From: Cryptomeria japonica
Taxonomy: Eukaryota > Streptophyta > Pinopsida > Cupressales > Cupressaceae
Reading direction: 5' to 3'
Length of the DNA stretch: 64,000 bases
Assembly: GCF_030272615.1 (NCBI RefSeq)
Contig: NC_081410.1
Location: 126,469,140-126,533,139 of the forward strand
Shown: one piece after another, positions 25,241-37,478 of the stretch
Numbering within the stretch: the stretch's first letter is position 1
How the letters are laid out: each line of letters opens with the position of its first letter
Made by a program: the position numbers and the translations under genes
Notes under the pieces: generated by a model
Told to the model about the DNA's origin: nothing
Database searches by the model: none
What the model saw: only the letters and a program-made list of their open reading frames with translations

Positions 25241-27023
25241 ACCATATGACCCATAACGACACTGTATGACCCCTTAGGACAACATATGTTGTTGTTAGGG
25301 GTCATATTGTGTCTTACCGGGTCATATAGTGTCTTATGATGCCTTAGGTGTTGTTAGGTGTCGTATGGTGTCCTAAGGGGTCATATGTTTCCTATGACCC
25401 TTTAGAACACCATATGACCTCTTAGGACACCATATGAGCCCTTAGGACAACATATACTATCCTTAGGGGTTGTATGGTGTTCTAAGGGGTCATATGGTGT
25501 CCTATGACCCCTTATGATGTCATACAACCCTTAACAACACAATATGACCTCTTAGGTGTTGTTAGGGGTTGTATGGTATTCTAAGGGATCATATGGTGTC
25601 CTATGACCCCTTAGGACACCATATGACCCCTTAGAACACCATATGGTATTATTTAGGGGTTGTATATAGTCATAAGAGGTCATGGTGCCATATGACCCCT
25701 TAGGACACCATATGTTGTCATTAGGGGTCGTATGGTGTCCTAAGAGGTCATGTGGTGTCCTGTGACCCCTTAGGATACCATACGACCCCTTAGGTGTCAT
25801 TAGGGGTTGAATGGTGTCTAAAGGGGTCATATGATGTCCTATGACCCCTTAGAACACCATACGATCCCTAAAAAACACCATATGACCTCTTAAGTGTCGT
25901 TAGGAGTTGTATGGTGTTCTAAGGGGTCATATGGTGTCCTATGAACCCTTAGGACATGATATGGTGTTGTTAGGGGTCGTATCGTGTCCTAATGGGTCAT
26001 ATGGTGTCTTATGAACCCTTAGGACACCATATGACCCCTTAGGAAACCATATGATTCGTTAGGTGTTGTTAGGGATCATATTGTGTCCTAATAGGTCATA
26101 TGGTGTCCTTTAACCCCATAAGTGTCGTTAGGGGTCTATGGTGTCCTATGACCCCTTGGGACACCATACGACCCCTTAGGACATAATATAGTTTCCTATG
26201 ACCACTTAGGACACCATATGGTATCAAGTGTCGTATGGTGTCCTAAGGGGTCATATGGTGTCCTATGACCCCTTAGGACACCATACAATCCCTAATGACA
26301 CCATATGACCCCTTAGGTGTCGTTAGGAGTTGTATGATGTCCTAAGGGGTCATATGGTGTCCTATGACCCCTTCGGAAACCATATGTTGTTGTTAGGGGT
26401 CGTATGGTGTCCTAAGAGGTCATGTGGTGTCCTATGACCCCTTAGGACACCATACAACCCTTAACAACACCATATGACCCATTAGCTATCGTTAGGGGTA
26501 ATATTGTGTCCTAATGGGTCATATGGTGTCCCATGACCCCTTAGATGTCGTTAGAGGTTGTATGGTGTCCTAAGGGGTCATATGGTGTCCTATGACACCT
26601 CAGGACACCATATGATCCCTTAGGACACAATATGGCTTCCTATGAGCCCTTAGGACACCATACGGTGTCGTTAGGGGTCATATGTTGTCATGTGGGGTCA
26701 TATGGTGTCCTATGATCCCTTAGGACACCATACAACCCCTAAAGACACCATATGACCCCTTAGGTGTTGTTAGGGGTTGTATGGTGTCCTAAGGGGTCAT
26801 ATGGTGTCCTATGACCCCTTGAGACACCATATGATTCCTTAGGACACCATATTGTGTCGTTAGGGTTCGTATGGTGTCTTAAGGGGTTATATGGTGTCTG
26901 ATGACCCCTTAGGACACCATATGACCCCTTAGGTGTCGTTAGGGGTCATATTTATCCCAACGGGTCATATGGTGTCCTATGATCCCTTAGGACGTCATAT
27001 GTTGTCATTAGGGGTCAAGTGTC
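25241..27023. repeat. Dual-orientation satellite array, part 2
   Basis: Same ~20-bp unit and its complement as part 1. The array resumes exactly at the copia 1 target duplication and runs directly into a truncated copia 2 LTR. A 92-codon open frame here (25552-25830, minus strand) is only the translated repeat. Confidence 0.92.
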
Positions 27024-27157
27024 CAGTTAATTTTCTTATCTGTCTTATTGTTGCAGTTTATCAGATCTATTTTTTGTGGTTAAGTTTGTTTTTTCGATGA
27101 AGATTAATTCACCCCCCCAGTCCCCTTCTCAGCCTTCCATCTTGGTTGTTGCTAACA
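27024..27157 (+). repeat. Copia 2 5' LTR remnant
   Basis: gttaattttcttatctgtct onward matches the end of the 3' LTR (from about 32777). About 1.1 kb of the LTR, including its start, is missing, with satellite repeat in its place. Confidence 0.85.
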
Positions 27158-27159
27158 AT

Positions 27160-27171
27160 TGGTATCAGAGC
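27160..27171 (+). other. Copia 2 primer-binding site
   Basis: tggtatcagagc is a perfect match to the plant initiator Met-tRNA complement, 2 bp after the LTR end. Confidence 0.92.
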
Positions 27172-27213
27172 TAGATCCTCCGGTAGAAGGTTAAGCACTT
27201 GAAGAGATTTGAG

Positions 27214-30200
27214 ATGGCAGATCAAGGTGTAATCTTTAAGAAGGACAACATGATATTTTATGGAAGTAACTATGCTATTTGGAAGGACCGGATGGAAGTG
27301 TACTTGAGATGTCTTGGTGAAGATTATTGGAAGATCAAAGAGAATGTCTATGTTGTTCCTCAGAATGGGCCATCTACTCCTAATGAGGTTAAGGAAGCAT
27401 AACATAATATTAGAGTGAAGGAAGCATTACTTAGTTCCCTGATTGATACTGAGATGACAAATGTAATGGGTCTTCAGACCGCACATGAGATCTGGGTGAA
27501 GCTTGACGTGTTGTATCAAGGTGATAAAGAAGTGAAGGTTGCTAAGTTGTAGAGTTTAAAAGGAAATTATGAGACATTGAAGATGAGAGATAATGGGAAC
27601 ATACACTCTTTTATGGATAAGGTGAATGACCTTGTCCTAGGTATTAGATGTACTAGTGGAACCATTGAGGAAGATTAAATTTTCGCTAAGGTGTTCAGAT
27701 CTTTGCCTCCTGCCTTTAAGAATAAGGTTGTTGTTATTGATGAGATCCAGAGTGTGACTACAGTGATAAGAGATATATTGGTTGGAAAGCTTGCTGCATT
27801 TGAGCTGAGAGAATTTGGAGAATCACATGGAAAGTCTGAGACAACATTTCGAGCATTTGCATTTGTATCTAGTAAGCAGAAGTATGATTCTAATGAGTGC
27901 AAAATATCCAGATATGAAAGAGAGAGAAGAGAGATGGAAGAGAAAGAAAGGGAGCTGGATGAACTTGAAGCACTGATTGCCTAAAGGTGTTAGTAAGTAT
28001 GATGAAAAGTTTCCTTTGAAATATTTCTCTTGTAACAAGATAGGACATTTTGCTTCTAGATGCCCGGAGAGAATGGCTAAGTGTGAAAGACATGACAAAT
28101 TTGATAAGCATGATAAGAATGATAGATATGACAAGCATGAGAAATATGATAAGTCTTACAAGTCTAACCGGAAGTTTATAAATTAGAATAATTGTTATTA
28201 TGTTGTTGATGAAGGTACTACAGATGAAGAATCTAAAGGAGATGAAATTGTATTCCTTTCCATTATGGAAGATGAACTTGTACCAGTTGATTCCACTAGC
28301 TGTTCTATTGAGGAAAAAGATTTGACTGCTAAGTTGGAAGAAAAGTATGAATGGGTGATTGACAGTGGTTGTCCACATCATATGACCAGTGATAAAAGGA
28401 ATTTGTGAGCATGGAAAGGTATGGTGGTGGGATAGTTAGATTTGGAGATGACAAAGCTTGTGTAATTTTTGGGAGAGGTTCTATTTCTTTTGATGGTAAG
28501 GATAACACTGATTATGCATTGTATGTTGAAGGTTTGAAGCATAATATTTTAAGTGTTGGATAGATGGTTGATAAGGGTTATGATCTACAATTCAATCATG
28601 GTAAATGCAAGATCTTAAATGCCTCTGGTATAGAGATTGCATCTAGGACTAAGACTGAAGGTAACATTTTTCTCTTGACTACTGGTGAAAAAAGTTGTTT
28701 GATTGCTCAGATTGATGACAGTTGGTCATGGCATAGGAGAATGTGTCATCTAAGTTTAGATTTAATAATTAAGATCTGTTCTACACATGTTGTTAGAGAT
28801 CTGCCTAAGATTGTTAAGCCTGCTAATCTGGCATGTAGGGAATGGCAGTTGGGTAAGAAAACAAGAATTTCTTTCAAAAGCAAACAATATACATCTGATG
28901 GATTGCTAGATCTTGTGCATACTAACCTATGTGGACCTACAAATGTTAGAAGTGTGCAAAGTGATAGATATTTTATATTGCTAATTGATGATTATTCTAG
29001 GGTGATGTGGGTTGTCTTTTTGAAGGATAAATCAGAAGCATTGGATAAATTCAAGATATTCAAAGCTAAGGTTGAGAATGAGTCAGGATTAAAGGTGAAG
29101 TGTCTGAGATCTAATAGAGGTGGTAATCTGTTCTCGTGAGTTCAACTCATTCTCTGAGATGCATGGAATCAGAAGACAGTTATCTGCTCCTAGAACCCCT
29201 CAGCAGAATGGAGTTGTTGAGAGGAAGAACAAAACTATTTTGGATGTTGCAAGGACTATGTTGATTGAAGGAAATGTTTCAAAGATTTACTGGAGAGAAG
29301 CCATTAGCACATTTGTTTATACATTCAATAGAGTTCACATCAAAGGAGATACTGGTAAGACCCCCTACGAGCTTTGGTTTGGTCATGTTCCTACTGTAAG
29401 ATATTTTAGAGTATTTGGTAGAAAATGTTATATCAAAAGAGATGAGGATATAGGTAAGTTTGATGCTAGAAGTGATGAAGGTATTTTCTTGGGATATTAA
29501 ACAAAGAGAAAGGCCTACCAGTGCTACAATAAGAGACTGAGAAAGATAGTAGAAAGTGCAAATGTGAAGGTGGATGAGAACCTTGGGAAGGAGATCAAAG
29601 CATGTGGTTATGATGATGGTCAAATAAATTTGGATGTTGTTGTTGCAAATGTGAAGGTGGATAAGAACCTAAGCAAAATGATCTGGTAGAGACTATTAAT
29701 TTGGATGTTGTTGTTGCCAATGAAGAAGTACATGAAGTTAAGAATCAAAACAGACAGAAGACTCTGAGGTATGTAATATCGAATCATTCTAAAAATCATA
29801 TTATTGGTGATAAGAATAAAGGTGTGATGACTAGAAGAAGGATAGTTGCTGAAGAACTATGTTTGATTTTCCAAATTTGAACCTAAAGATGTTGTTGAAG
29901 CCTATAAAGATGAAAGTTGGATGAGAGCCATGGAAGAAGAACTAGATCATATTGAAAAGAAAAAATTGGGAACTTGTTCCTAGACCTAAAGATAAGAATG
30001 CCATTGGTACTAAATGGGTATTCAGAAATAAATTGAATGAAGTTGGTGAAGTTGTCAGAAATAAAGCTAGATTGGTTTGAAAAGGGTATTCACAAAAAGA
30101 AGGGATTGATTATGAGGAGAATTTTGCTCCGGTTTCCAGACTTGAAGATATTAGACTGTTGCTTGCTTATGCTACTTATAAAGATTTCAAGGTATATTAG

Positions 30201-31378
30201 ATGGATGTCAAATCTTCCTTTTGAATGGTGATCTTGAGGAAGAAGTTTACATTGAACAACTTGATTGATTTTCACTATCAGATGATGGAGACATGGTATG
30301 TAAATTGAAGAAAGCTCTTTATGGATTGAAACAAGCTCCTAGAGCCTAGTATGCTAGACTAGATAAATACTTGTTGAAATTGGGATTTAGTAAAGGTGTT
30401 GTTGACAACAATCTGTACTTTAAGATATAAAATGATAACATCTTAATTGTTGAGGTCTTTCTTGATGATATAATATTTGGTGGTGATGATAACTTGAGCA
30501 TGAAGTTTGTTGATGATATGCAAAAAGAATTTGAGATGTCTATGATTGGTGAAATAAATTTTTTCTTAGGTTTGCAGATGGCACAGACTGGAAAATGTAT
30601 ATTAATATCTCAAACTAAGTATGTGAAGCAATTGTTGAAGAAGTTTGGATTAGATGACTCCAAACCGGTTGGAACTCTTATGGTGACTGGTTGTAAATTG
30701 TCTAAGAATGATGAATCTCCTAAAGCTAATCAGAGTTTATATAGATCTATGGTTGGTGGACTGCTTTATCTTACATAGACTAGACCAGACATTATGCATG
30801 TTGTGTGCATGGTTGCTAGATATCAAGTTGATCCAAAAGAGAGTCATGTTACCGTTGTTAAGAGGATATTTAGATACTTGAAGGGAAATGTGGACTATGG
30901 ATTATGGTGTCCTAGGAATGATAATTTTATGCTATGTGCCTACACTGATGCTGATTGGGTTAGTGATGTTGATGACCGGAAGAGAACTACTAGTGGAGCA
31001 TTCTTTTTGGCTAAGAAATTGGTTTCATGGGCTAGCAAGAAATAAGATTAAGTGTCCTTATCTACTATTGAAGCTAAGTACATTGTTGATGCTAGTAATT
31101 GCACTTAGGTAGTTTGGATGAAACAAATGTTGAAGGATATCATAATTATTCATGATGAGCCTACTGTTATATACTATGATAATTCTAGTGCTATCAACAT
31201 GTCAAAGAATCCCAAATATCATTACTTGAGAGAGAAAGTTAGTGAGGAGAAGGTGAAGCTGGAGTATATATCTACAAAGGAACAAAGAGCTGATATTTTC
31301 ACTAAACCTTTGCTTGCATATACATTTGTCTACTTAAGAGACAAGTTAGGGGTATCCACCCCTCCTGATGAGAACTAG
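27214..31378 (+). pseudogene. Copia 2 gag-pol polyprotein, interrupted
   Basis: Gag begins MADQGVIFKKDN at 27214. The zinc knuckle reads YFSCNKIGHFASRC, with its first Cys changed to Tyr. Protease motif DSGCPHHM is near 28360. In the integrase zinc domain the second Cys pair reads CREW instead of CxxC (about 28840), while LIDDYSRVMW is preserved. RT keeps QAPRA and the catalytic pair in FLDDIIF (about 30460). RNase H has DADWVSDVDDRKRT; a deletion removes about ten residues after SKNPKYH (about 31220). It ends LGVSTPPDEN at 31375. Many stops. It is more decayed than copia 1. Confidence 0.9.
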
Positions 31379-31648
31379 ATGCATTAAGCTGCATCAATTC
31401 GGTGGAATTCAAAGCTTTATCTTTTTATCCGGTTGGTGAGTTGGTGTTGCTCCTCTGCTGGAGTAGTTTATGTTTTGGGGAGAGAGTTTGGTTTTCTATT
31501 TTTGGAGATATTTGGAATTGTTGTCAAAGGGGGAGAGAGTTCATGTGAAAAAATTCTTTCTAAGTCTTGATCTTAGGGAGAGTTTGTTGGAGATATATTT
31601 TTTCTTTGCATTGACTATTTTCCAGATTCATATGTTTTTATTAATGCC

Positions 31649-31660
31649 AAAGGGGGAGAT
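31649..31660 (+). other. Copia 2 polypurine tract
   Basis: aaagggggagat lies immediately before the TGTTGG start of the 3' LTR. Confidence 0.8.
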
Positions 31661-32898
31661 TGTTGGATGTTGTTGGTCATTGTTGTTGCTAGGATATGTT
31701 GTTATCATCGATGCAAACATATTCTTGTGATTTGCTCTGGTGATTGCAGATTGGGAATTTTCTCTGGTCCGGTTTGTAGTTTGGTTTTGTTGATAACTGT
31801 TTTGCAGAGGTTGATATTTCCTCCGATATATTCCAGTGTGATCAGATTCGGTGCTAAGCTTTTGGGATATTATTTTGGATGGTCTTGTGTATCTTCATTT
31901 TAGTTGGATTGTGATTTTCTGCTCTGCAAGTTATCTTTCTTCATGATAGTTGTTGATTGGTTGTGTTCTTGAGCTTCTAGACGTTGACAGATGAAGATTT
32001 GAAAAGTGGTGTTGGTGCAGATGTACTAGATGATTCTAACGTGCTTGCTAGTATTTCCTAGTCGTGTCCTATTTGTTTTGGCTATCCACATTGATCATTG
32101 TGGATTTTTTGGTGGTTTCTATCAACCGATGATGATTTGCGTGTTATGCAATATTTCTGGTGGTGTAGCGTGTTGTGGTTGATGTTGGCATTATTTCCAG
32201 TGGAGTTGTGCATTTGGGAATTTGAATTAGGACCATGTTATGCTATGTAAATCATCATATTGGTCTGGTGGTCGATCTTTTTATCATCACAGATGTAATT
32301 TTTTAATTGAGGGTTGAGGGTTTAACCGACCTTGTTATCAAGGTTGATGAATTATATATATATGGGTGATATAGTCACATAGTTTGGGTGTCGTTGTTGT
32401 GTCTGCATTATCAAAGAGAGGTTTGTGTGCGAACAAGTGATTTATCCTTTGGTGTTGAGTTTGTGGTGAGATTGGTGTTGCAGGGCAGACATCTGTGCTT
32501 AACTGAAACTGTAATCAGGCATTTGGAGATGTTATTCTTTCAGTTCATTTCTTTCGGATTGTAGTCTAAATATTATTGTAAGTCAATGAGACTTCCTTGA
32601 GGGTTGTATCCTTTTAGGCAAATATCTTTTGAGCAGTGAGCTCTAGGCAATGTGCCTGAATGCATGTGCATTCCCCATTGTAATATTTTCACATATCATC
32701 TTACTATGGGTGGGTTTCCACCATGGTTTTCCCCTTAATCGAGTTTTCCACATCAAATCTTGGTGTTCTATGTTGTGTTAATTTTCTTATCTGTCTTATT
32801 GTTGCAATTTATTAGATCTGTGTTTTGTGGTTAATTTGTTTTTCCAGTGAAGACTGATTCACCCCCCTCTCAGTCTTCCCTCTTGGTTGCTGCTAACA
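31661..32898 (+). repeat. Copia 2 3' LTR
   Basis: 1,238 bp, TG...CA ends. Candidate TATA tract attatatatatat at about 32351-32363. The end region is clearly similar to that of copia 1 (gtgggt..gtttcca.catggttttc). Confidence 0.9.
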
Positions 32899-34266
32899 CT
32901 ATGACCTTAGGACACCATATGACCCCTGATGAGACAATATGACCCCTTAGGTGTTGTTAGGGGTCATCTTGTGTCCTAAGGGGTCATATGGTGTCTTGTG
33001 ACCCCTTAGGACACCATATGAGGCCTTGGGATAGGATATGGCATCGTTAGGGGTCGTATGGTGTCACATGAACCCTTAGGACACCATATGAGCCCTTAGG
33101 ATACCATATGGTGTTGTTAGGGGTCGTATGGTGTCCTAAGGGGTCATATGGTGTCATATGACCACTTAGGACACCATATGACCCTTTAGGTGTCGTTAGG
33201 GGTCATATTGTGTCCTAAGGGTTCATATGGTGTCCTACGACTCCTTAGGACACCATACAGTGTTGTTAGGGGTCGTATTGTCCTATGGGGTCATATGGTG
33301 TCCTATGACCCTTTAGGACAACATATGACCCCTTAGGACACCATATGACCCCTTAGGTCTTGTTAGGGGTCATATTGTATCCTAACGGCTCATATGGTGT
33401 CATTCATTCCCTTAGGACATCATCGTTAGGGGTCATATGGTGTGCTCAAGGGTCTATTGTATCCTAAGGGGTCATACAACATCATATGACCCCTTAGGAC
33501 ACCATATGACCCCTTATGTGTCATTAGGGGTCATATTGTGTCCTAAGGGGTAATATGGTGTCTGGTGACCCCTTAGGACACTATATGGTGTCTTTATGGG
33601 TTGTATTGTGTCCTAAGAGGTCATATTGTGTTCTATGACCCCCTTAGGACACCATGCGACCCCTTAGGACACCATATTGTGTTGTTAGGGGTCATGACCC
33701 CTTAGGGAAACATATGACCCCTTAGCACACTATATAGTGTTGTTAGGGGTCATATAGTGTCCTAAGGGGTCATATAGTGTTCTATGACCCCTTAGGATGC
33801 CATATGACCCCTTAGGACACCATATGGTGTTGTTAGGAGTCATATTATGTCCTAAGAGGTCATAGAACACCATATAGTGTTGTTAGGGGTCATATGGTGT
33901 TCTATGACCCCTTAGGACGTCATATGACCCCTTAGGACACCATATGGTGTCGTTAGGAGTCATATTGTGTCCTAAGAGATCATATGGTGTTCTATGACAC
34001 CTTAGGACACCATATAACCCCTTAGGACACCATATGGTGTCCTTTGGTGTCAGATGGTGTCTTAAGGGGTTGTATGATGTCCTATGACCCCTTAGGAAAC
34101 CATAGGACCCCTTTTAACATCCTAGTGCATGACATGACCCTTTAGGACCATATGATGTCCATATGGTGTCCTAAGGGGTCATATGGTATTCTAACATATG
34201 TGTTACCCCTTATGACCCCATATGATACCTAATGATACTATGTGAACCCTCAGAATATCATATGAC
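32899..34266. repeat. Dual-orientation satellite array, part 3
   Basis: Same unit and complement as parts 1 and 2. The units become more divergent toward the right end. Together the three parts total about 5.3 kb of one array broken by two retrotransposons. Confidence 0.92.
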
Positions 34267-35224
34267 CACTAACGAAAAATATTAATAATATAAATTTTAA
34301 TATATACATTTATATATTATAGTATTAATATATAACATTTTTATTATATATTAATATATTGTACATATTTTAATATATTAATATATTGTGCATATTTTAA
34401 TATATTAATATATTTTATATTAACATATTAATATATTTTATATTAACATATTAATATATTGTATCTTAATATATTGATATACAATTTATTAATATATTAA
34501 TATTATTAAAACTATAACTTGCTAGAATCGGATATCGGATATTCGATATTCAATTTTTATGACATAAATTTCAAATTTTGAAATTTGGCTCGGGAAAGCT
34601 TTGGGATTTGGCTTGGAAATGACAAGCCTGGAAAGTCAACGAAAAAACGCGTTTTTGAGTATTCTTTGATTTTCCAGACTTCGCACTGGTGGCTGACGAC
34701 TTTTTTAATAGCAAAAATTGATAAAATGAAAAGGGTTTTTTAAGGAAGTTCTCATATTTCTAACAATATAAGGATTGCCTTATTTTGACTTTAATAACTA
34801 ATTATTATTTATTTTCTAATTAAATTCCGACTAAAGCTCTGATTGATAGGTTGACTGAAAAACACACGTAACTTTCAAACAGTATCACATTTTTTGAATC
34901 TGAAACACACGTCACATTCTATGCTTCGTCTACTATAAGAAAGAAATAAAATTGAATTTCATAAAGTTTAGACCAAGTTAAGATGGTTAGACATAGGATT
35001 TTTTGAAATTCTGAAAATTTTTAGTAAAAAATTAATAATTAATTATTTACTTTATTAAAAATTACAAAAAATATGTGTCACATTCGCACATGAGTCTACT
35101 ACTTATATTATGAATATTATAAAAAAATATTATGTTTTGATTGTGATTAGGGTGGTCAGACATACGCCTACTTTTTTTTTTCCTAAAATTTTAGTACCAC
35201 TATATTGAAATTTCAAATTTTCAT

Positions 35225-35312
<88 letters not shown>

Positions 35313-35480
35313 TTTTTTCAAAAAACAACTAGTAGCTTACAAACTACATTCAATTTTCTACAAATTCTCTTTTTACATATTTTTAAAATAATGTTCATAA
35401 CTTACTCAAATTTTCATGTCAAGTTGCATAACTCTGCTTTTCTAAAATTTCATTGGCACTTAAGGGCATGTTTTGGCCCA
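34267..35480. other. Right subterminal region of the TIR segment, no gene seen
   Basis: It starts with a TA-rich tract (34270-34510), then the short palindromic words ggatatcggatattcgatatt (34530-34550), which echo ggatatccgat/gatatcggg at 14030-14140 left of the array. No protein was recognised. Contains an (AT)42 microsatellite. Confidence 0.5.
35227..35310. repeat. (AT)42 microsatellite
   Basis: An uninterrupted AT dinucleotide run of 84 bp. The open frames on both strands here are artefacts of the repeat. Confidence 0.95.
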
Positions 35481-35500
35481 CCATGATCCTGCACATACCC
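35481..35500 (-). repeat. Right 20-bp TIR of the 23.4-kb segment
   Basis: ccatgatcctgcacataccc is the exact reverse complement of 12129-12148. Confidence 0.9.
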
Positions 35501-37364
35501 TCCTTAATAATATTGAGAAATCTATCACCAACCCAAGCTTCCTAAGGACTTTGAATAGGAAGTCCCAATCAACCCTATCATAAGCCTTGGATATATCAAG
35601 CTTTAAGATCATACCTGGCTGACAACGTATACCCATTGATGAATGACCTCATGTGTGGTAATAGTAGAATCTAAAATTTGTCTTCCTAGAACAAATCCTT
35701 TTTTACTATGGTTGATAAAGCCATCAAGAAAAAGCTTAATTCTGTTGACTAGGACTTTTGAAAAAAAAATATAAACAATGTTATATAGACTGATGGGTTT
35801 GAAATCCATGAGGTGCATAGGCTCTTGGATTTAGGGAATCAAGGCAATATAAGTGCTATTTAGTTTTTCTAGAAATTTGCCCATTTTGAAAAATTCCTTA
35901 GCAACCATGGTAACATCACAACCAACAATATCTCAAAATGCTTGCAAAAAGGCCAGAGGAAAGCCATTCGACCTTGGGGCTTTATAAGCACCCATAGAGA
36001 AGATCACATCCCTAACCTTAGCATCCACGACCGAGGCCATAATGATAGCATTGTCAGCATCATCTAGAGAAGTAGGGAGGCATTGGAGGAGGTGGTCATC
36101 AATGGGGGTATTCTTGGCCCTTTATCTTCCTCAAATAGCTTACGCAAGTAGCTTGAGGCCATTGCTCTTAAATGATTGTCGTCTCTAATTTCCTAGTTCT
36201 AATCATCCTTTAAGTAAGCAATCAGATTTCTACTTCTATGTCTGCTAGTTGATCTATGAGAGAAAGCCGAGTTTCTATCCCATTCCTTTAACCATTGCAC
36301 TCTTGATTTTTGTTTCCAATAAATTTCCTCCTATTTTAATTTCTCCTTCCATTCTCTCCTTAGAGATTCATCCTCTCTATGAGTAGCCTCCAAGGAGTCC
36401 CCCTAAGAAATCTACTCCTGAATTGTTGTCATCCTGTTGTTAAGTTCCTTCTTCCCAGCAAAGATGTTTCCAAATGTGAATTTGTTCCAACCCCTCACAT
36501 TCCTCCAAATCAAATCCAATTTCTGAGCCACCTTGAACATAGGTGTACCCCTAATTGGGGTGTTCCACCAATTATTAATGCAATCTCAAAATTTTGGATG
36601 AGTGGTCCACATGATTTCATAGCGGAAGGGATATACTCCCTTAGTATGTCCAATTAAACACTCTAGGAGAATGGGATTTTGGTCAGGTATAGTCTTGGGT
36701 AAACCTTGAAGGTTGGCATTGAAGCCAAGGTATCAGTTGGATGAGATCAGATTTCTATCCAATCTAACTTGAATGGGGTATTCCCCTTTTTCTATGGTTG
36801 GACCAATTAAATTTTGTCCCACCAAATCTACATCCAACAAACTATTCCTATTGATGAAGTCAACCAATTATGTCATGTTGTCAAAAAAATCCAAAAGACC
36901 CCCCAAATTTTTTAAGGGGCTGATGGGAGAATTGAAATCTCTAGCAACCATCTAATGAGAATCCAAATCATTCTGAATTAAAGTTGAAATGTCCTTCCAA
37001 AGGGCAAGACAATTCATCCTAGTGTTGGGAGCATAAACATTCACAAGGCACCAAGAGTCATTGTGAGAAAATAGTTTGATGGCTAAGAAGTTTATTAAGG
37101 AGTCGACAAAGGAACTAGATAATCTGAAAGGATCCCACATGGCAACCACCCCACCACCCCACTAGAGGCCCCATTGGTGTTTTTGATGAGGAACTAAGAA
37201 CTTGGCCAGATTTTTCCAGCAATAATATTAAAGGAGCTATTTGTCATCTTGACTTCCTGAAGCGAAAGGATGTCAATATTATTCTCCAAAATTTAATTCT
37301 TGAGGGCATGATATTTTTGGGGGCTATTTAGGCTCCTCATGTTCCATGAAAGGAACCTAGTTTT
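35501..37364 (-). pseudogene. LINE A ORF2, N-terminal piece: endonuclease and start of RT
   Basis: The minus strand starts MKLRFLSWNMRSLNSP at about 37364, the usual beginning of a plant LINE endonuclease (APE-like). NIDILSLQEVKM follows (catalytic Glu region), then GVVAMWDPFRLS and WCLVNVYAP. The RT start is recognisable as FKPISLYNIVYIFFSKVLVNR and GFVLGRQILDS (about 35800-35680). It ends RFLNIIKE at the TIR boundary. There are many stops and frameshifts. The reading continues at 12128. Confidence 0.85.
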
Positions 37365-37478
37365 TTAACTTTAGTTGATGAGTCCAAGGTCCTTTGCCTC
37401 TCATTGGCGATTTCTCTTACCACTTGTGCCTGGTGAGTCTTTGCAATGAGCACCCAATCTTTAACTTAGGGGAATAAA

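Larger units (their letters stand above)
27024..32898 (+). mobile_element. Copia element 2 (Ty1/copia), 5' LTR truncated
   Basis: The complete 3' LTR is 31661-32898 (1,238 bp, TGTTGG...GCTAACA). Only the last ~134 bp of the 5' LTR remain (27024-27157), joined directly to satellite sequence. Primer-binding site, gag-pol in copia order and a purine tract before the 3' LTR are present. It is related to copia 1 (similar LTR ends, gag and pol) but clearly a different family. Because the left end is lost, no target duplication can be read; the right flank is ctatg. Confidence 0.92.
12129..35500. mobile_element. 23.4-kb TIR-bounded segment inserted in LINE A
   Basis: The segment begins GGGTATGTGCAGGATCATGG (12129-12148) and ends with its exact reverse complement (35481-35500), a perfect 20-bp terminal inverted repeat. 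Weaker similarity runs on to about 29 bp. The flanks are ttctt (12124-12128) and tcctt (35501-35505), a possible 5-bp target duplication with one mismatch. Insertion into LINE A interrupts a reading frame that is contiguous without it. Inside are a hAT element, the broken multi-exon gene at 14339-15921, a satellite array and two copia elements. Removing these leaves about 4 kb of backbone. No transposase was recognised and the TIR does not match a superfamily I can name (not CACTA-type). It could be a non-autonomous DNA transposon that grew by nesting and satellite expansion. Confidence 0.75.
7190..37478 (-). mobile_element. LINE A: minus-strand LINE split by a 23.4-kb insertion
   Basis: Two collinear minus-strand pieces make one element. 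Piece 1 (37478 to 35501) encodes the endonuclease and the start of reverse transcriptase. Piece 2 (12128 to 7190) encodes the rest of RT, a zinc-binding region, RNase H and an extra downstream ORF, then a 3' end with an A-rich tail. The RT reading frame leaves piece 1 in the residues RFLNIIKE and resumes in piece 2 at CISTIKYFVLVNG. That is the expected order in plant LINE RTs with no gap, so 12129-35500 is a later insertion. The combined length without it is about 6.9 kb. Multiple stops and frameshifts mark it as inactive. The endonuclease starts about 115 bp from the 5' edge, so a 5' ORF1 is absent or was truncated. Confidence 0.85.

Noticed and set aside
25552-25830. 92-codon frame with repeating HRTPYDPL-like words
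   Set aside because: It is the satellite unit translated; the unit length is not a multiple of three and other array parts are not open.
16003-34266. CRISPR array or telomere-like repeat
   Set aside because: Units have no unique spacers, occur in both orientations and lack the telomere heptamer; the context is a plant nuclear transposon nest.
35130-35486. Two open frames with long Tyr-Ile repeats
   Set aside because: They come from the (AT)42 microsatellite.
12129-35500. Reading the 23.4-kb segment as a CACTA or Mutator element
   Set aside because: Ends do not start CACTA, the flanks show no 3-bp or 9-bp duplication, and no matching transposase is visible.
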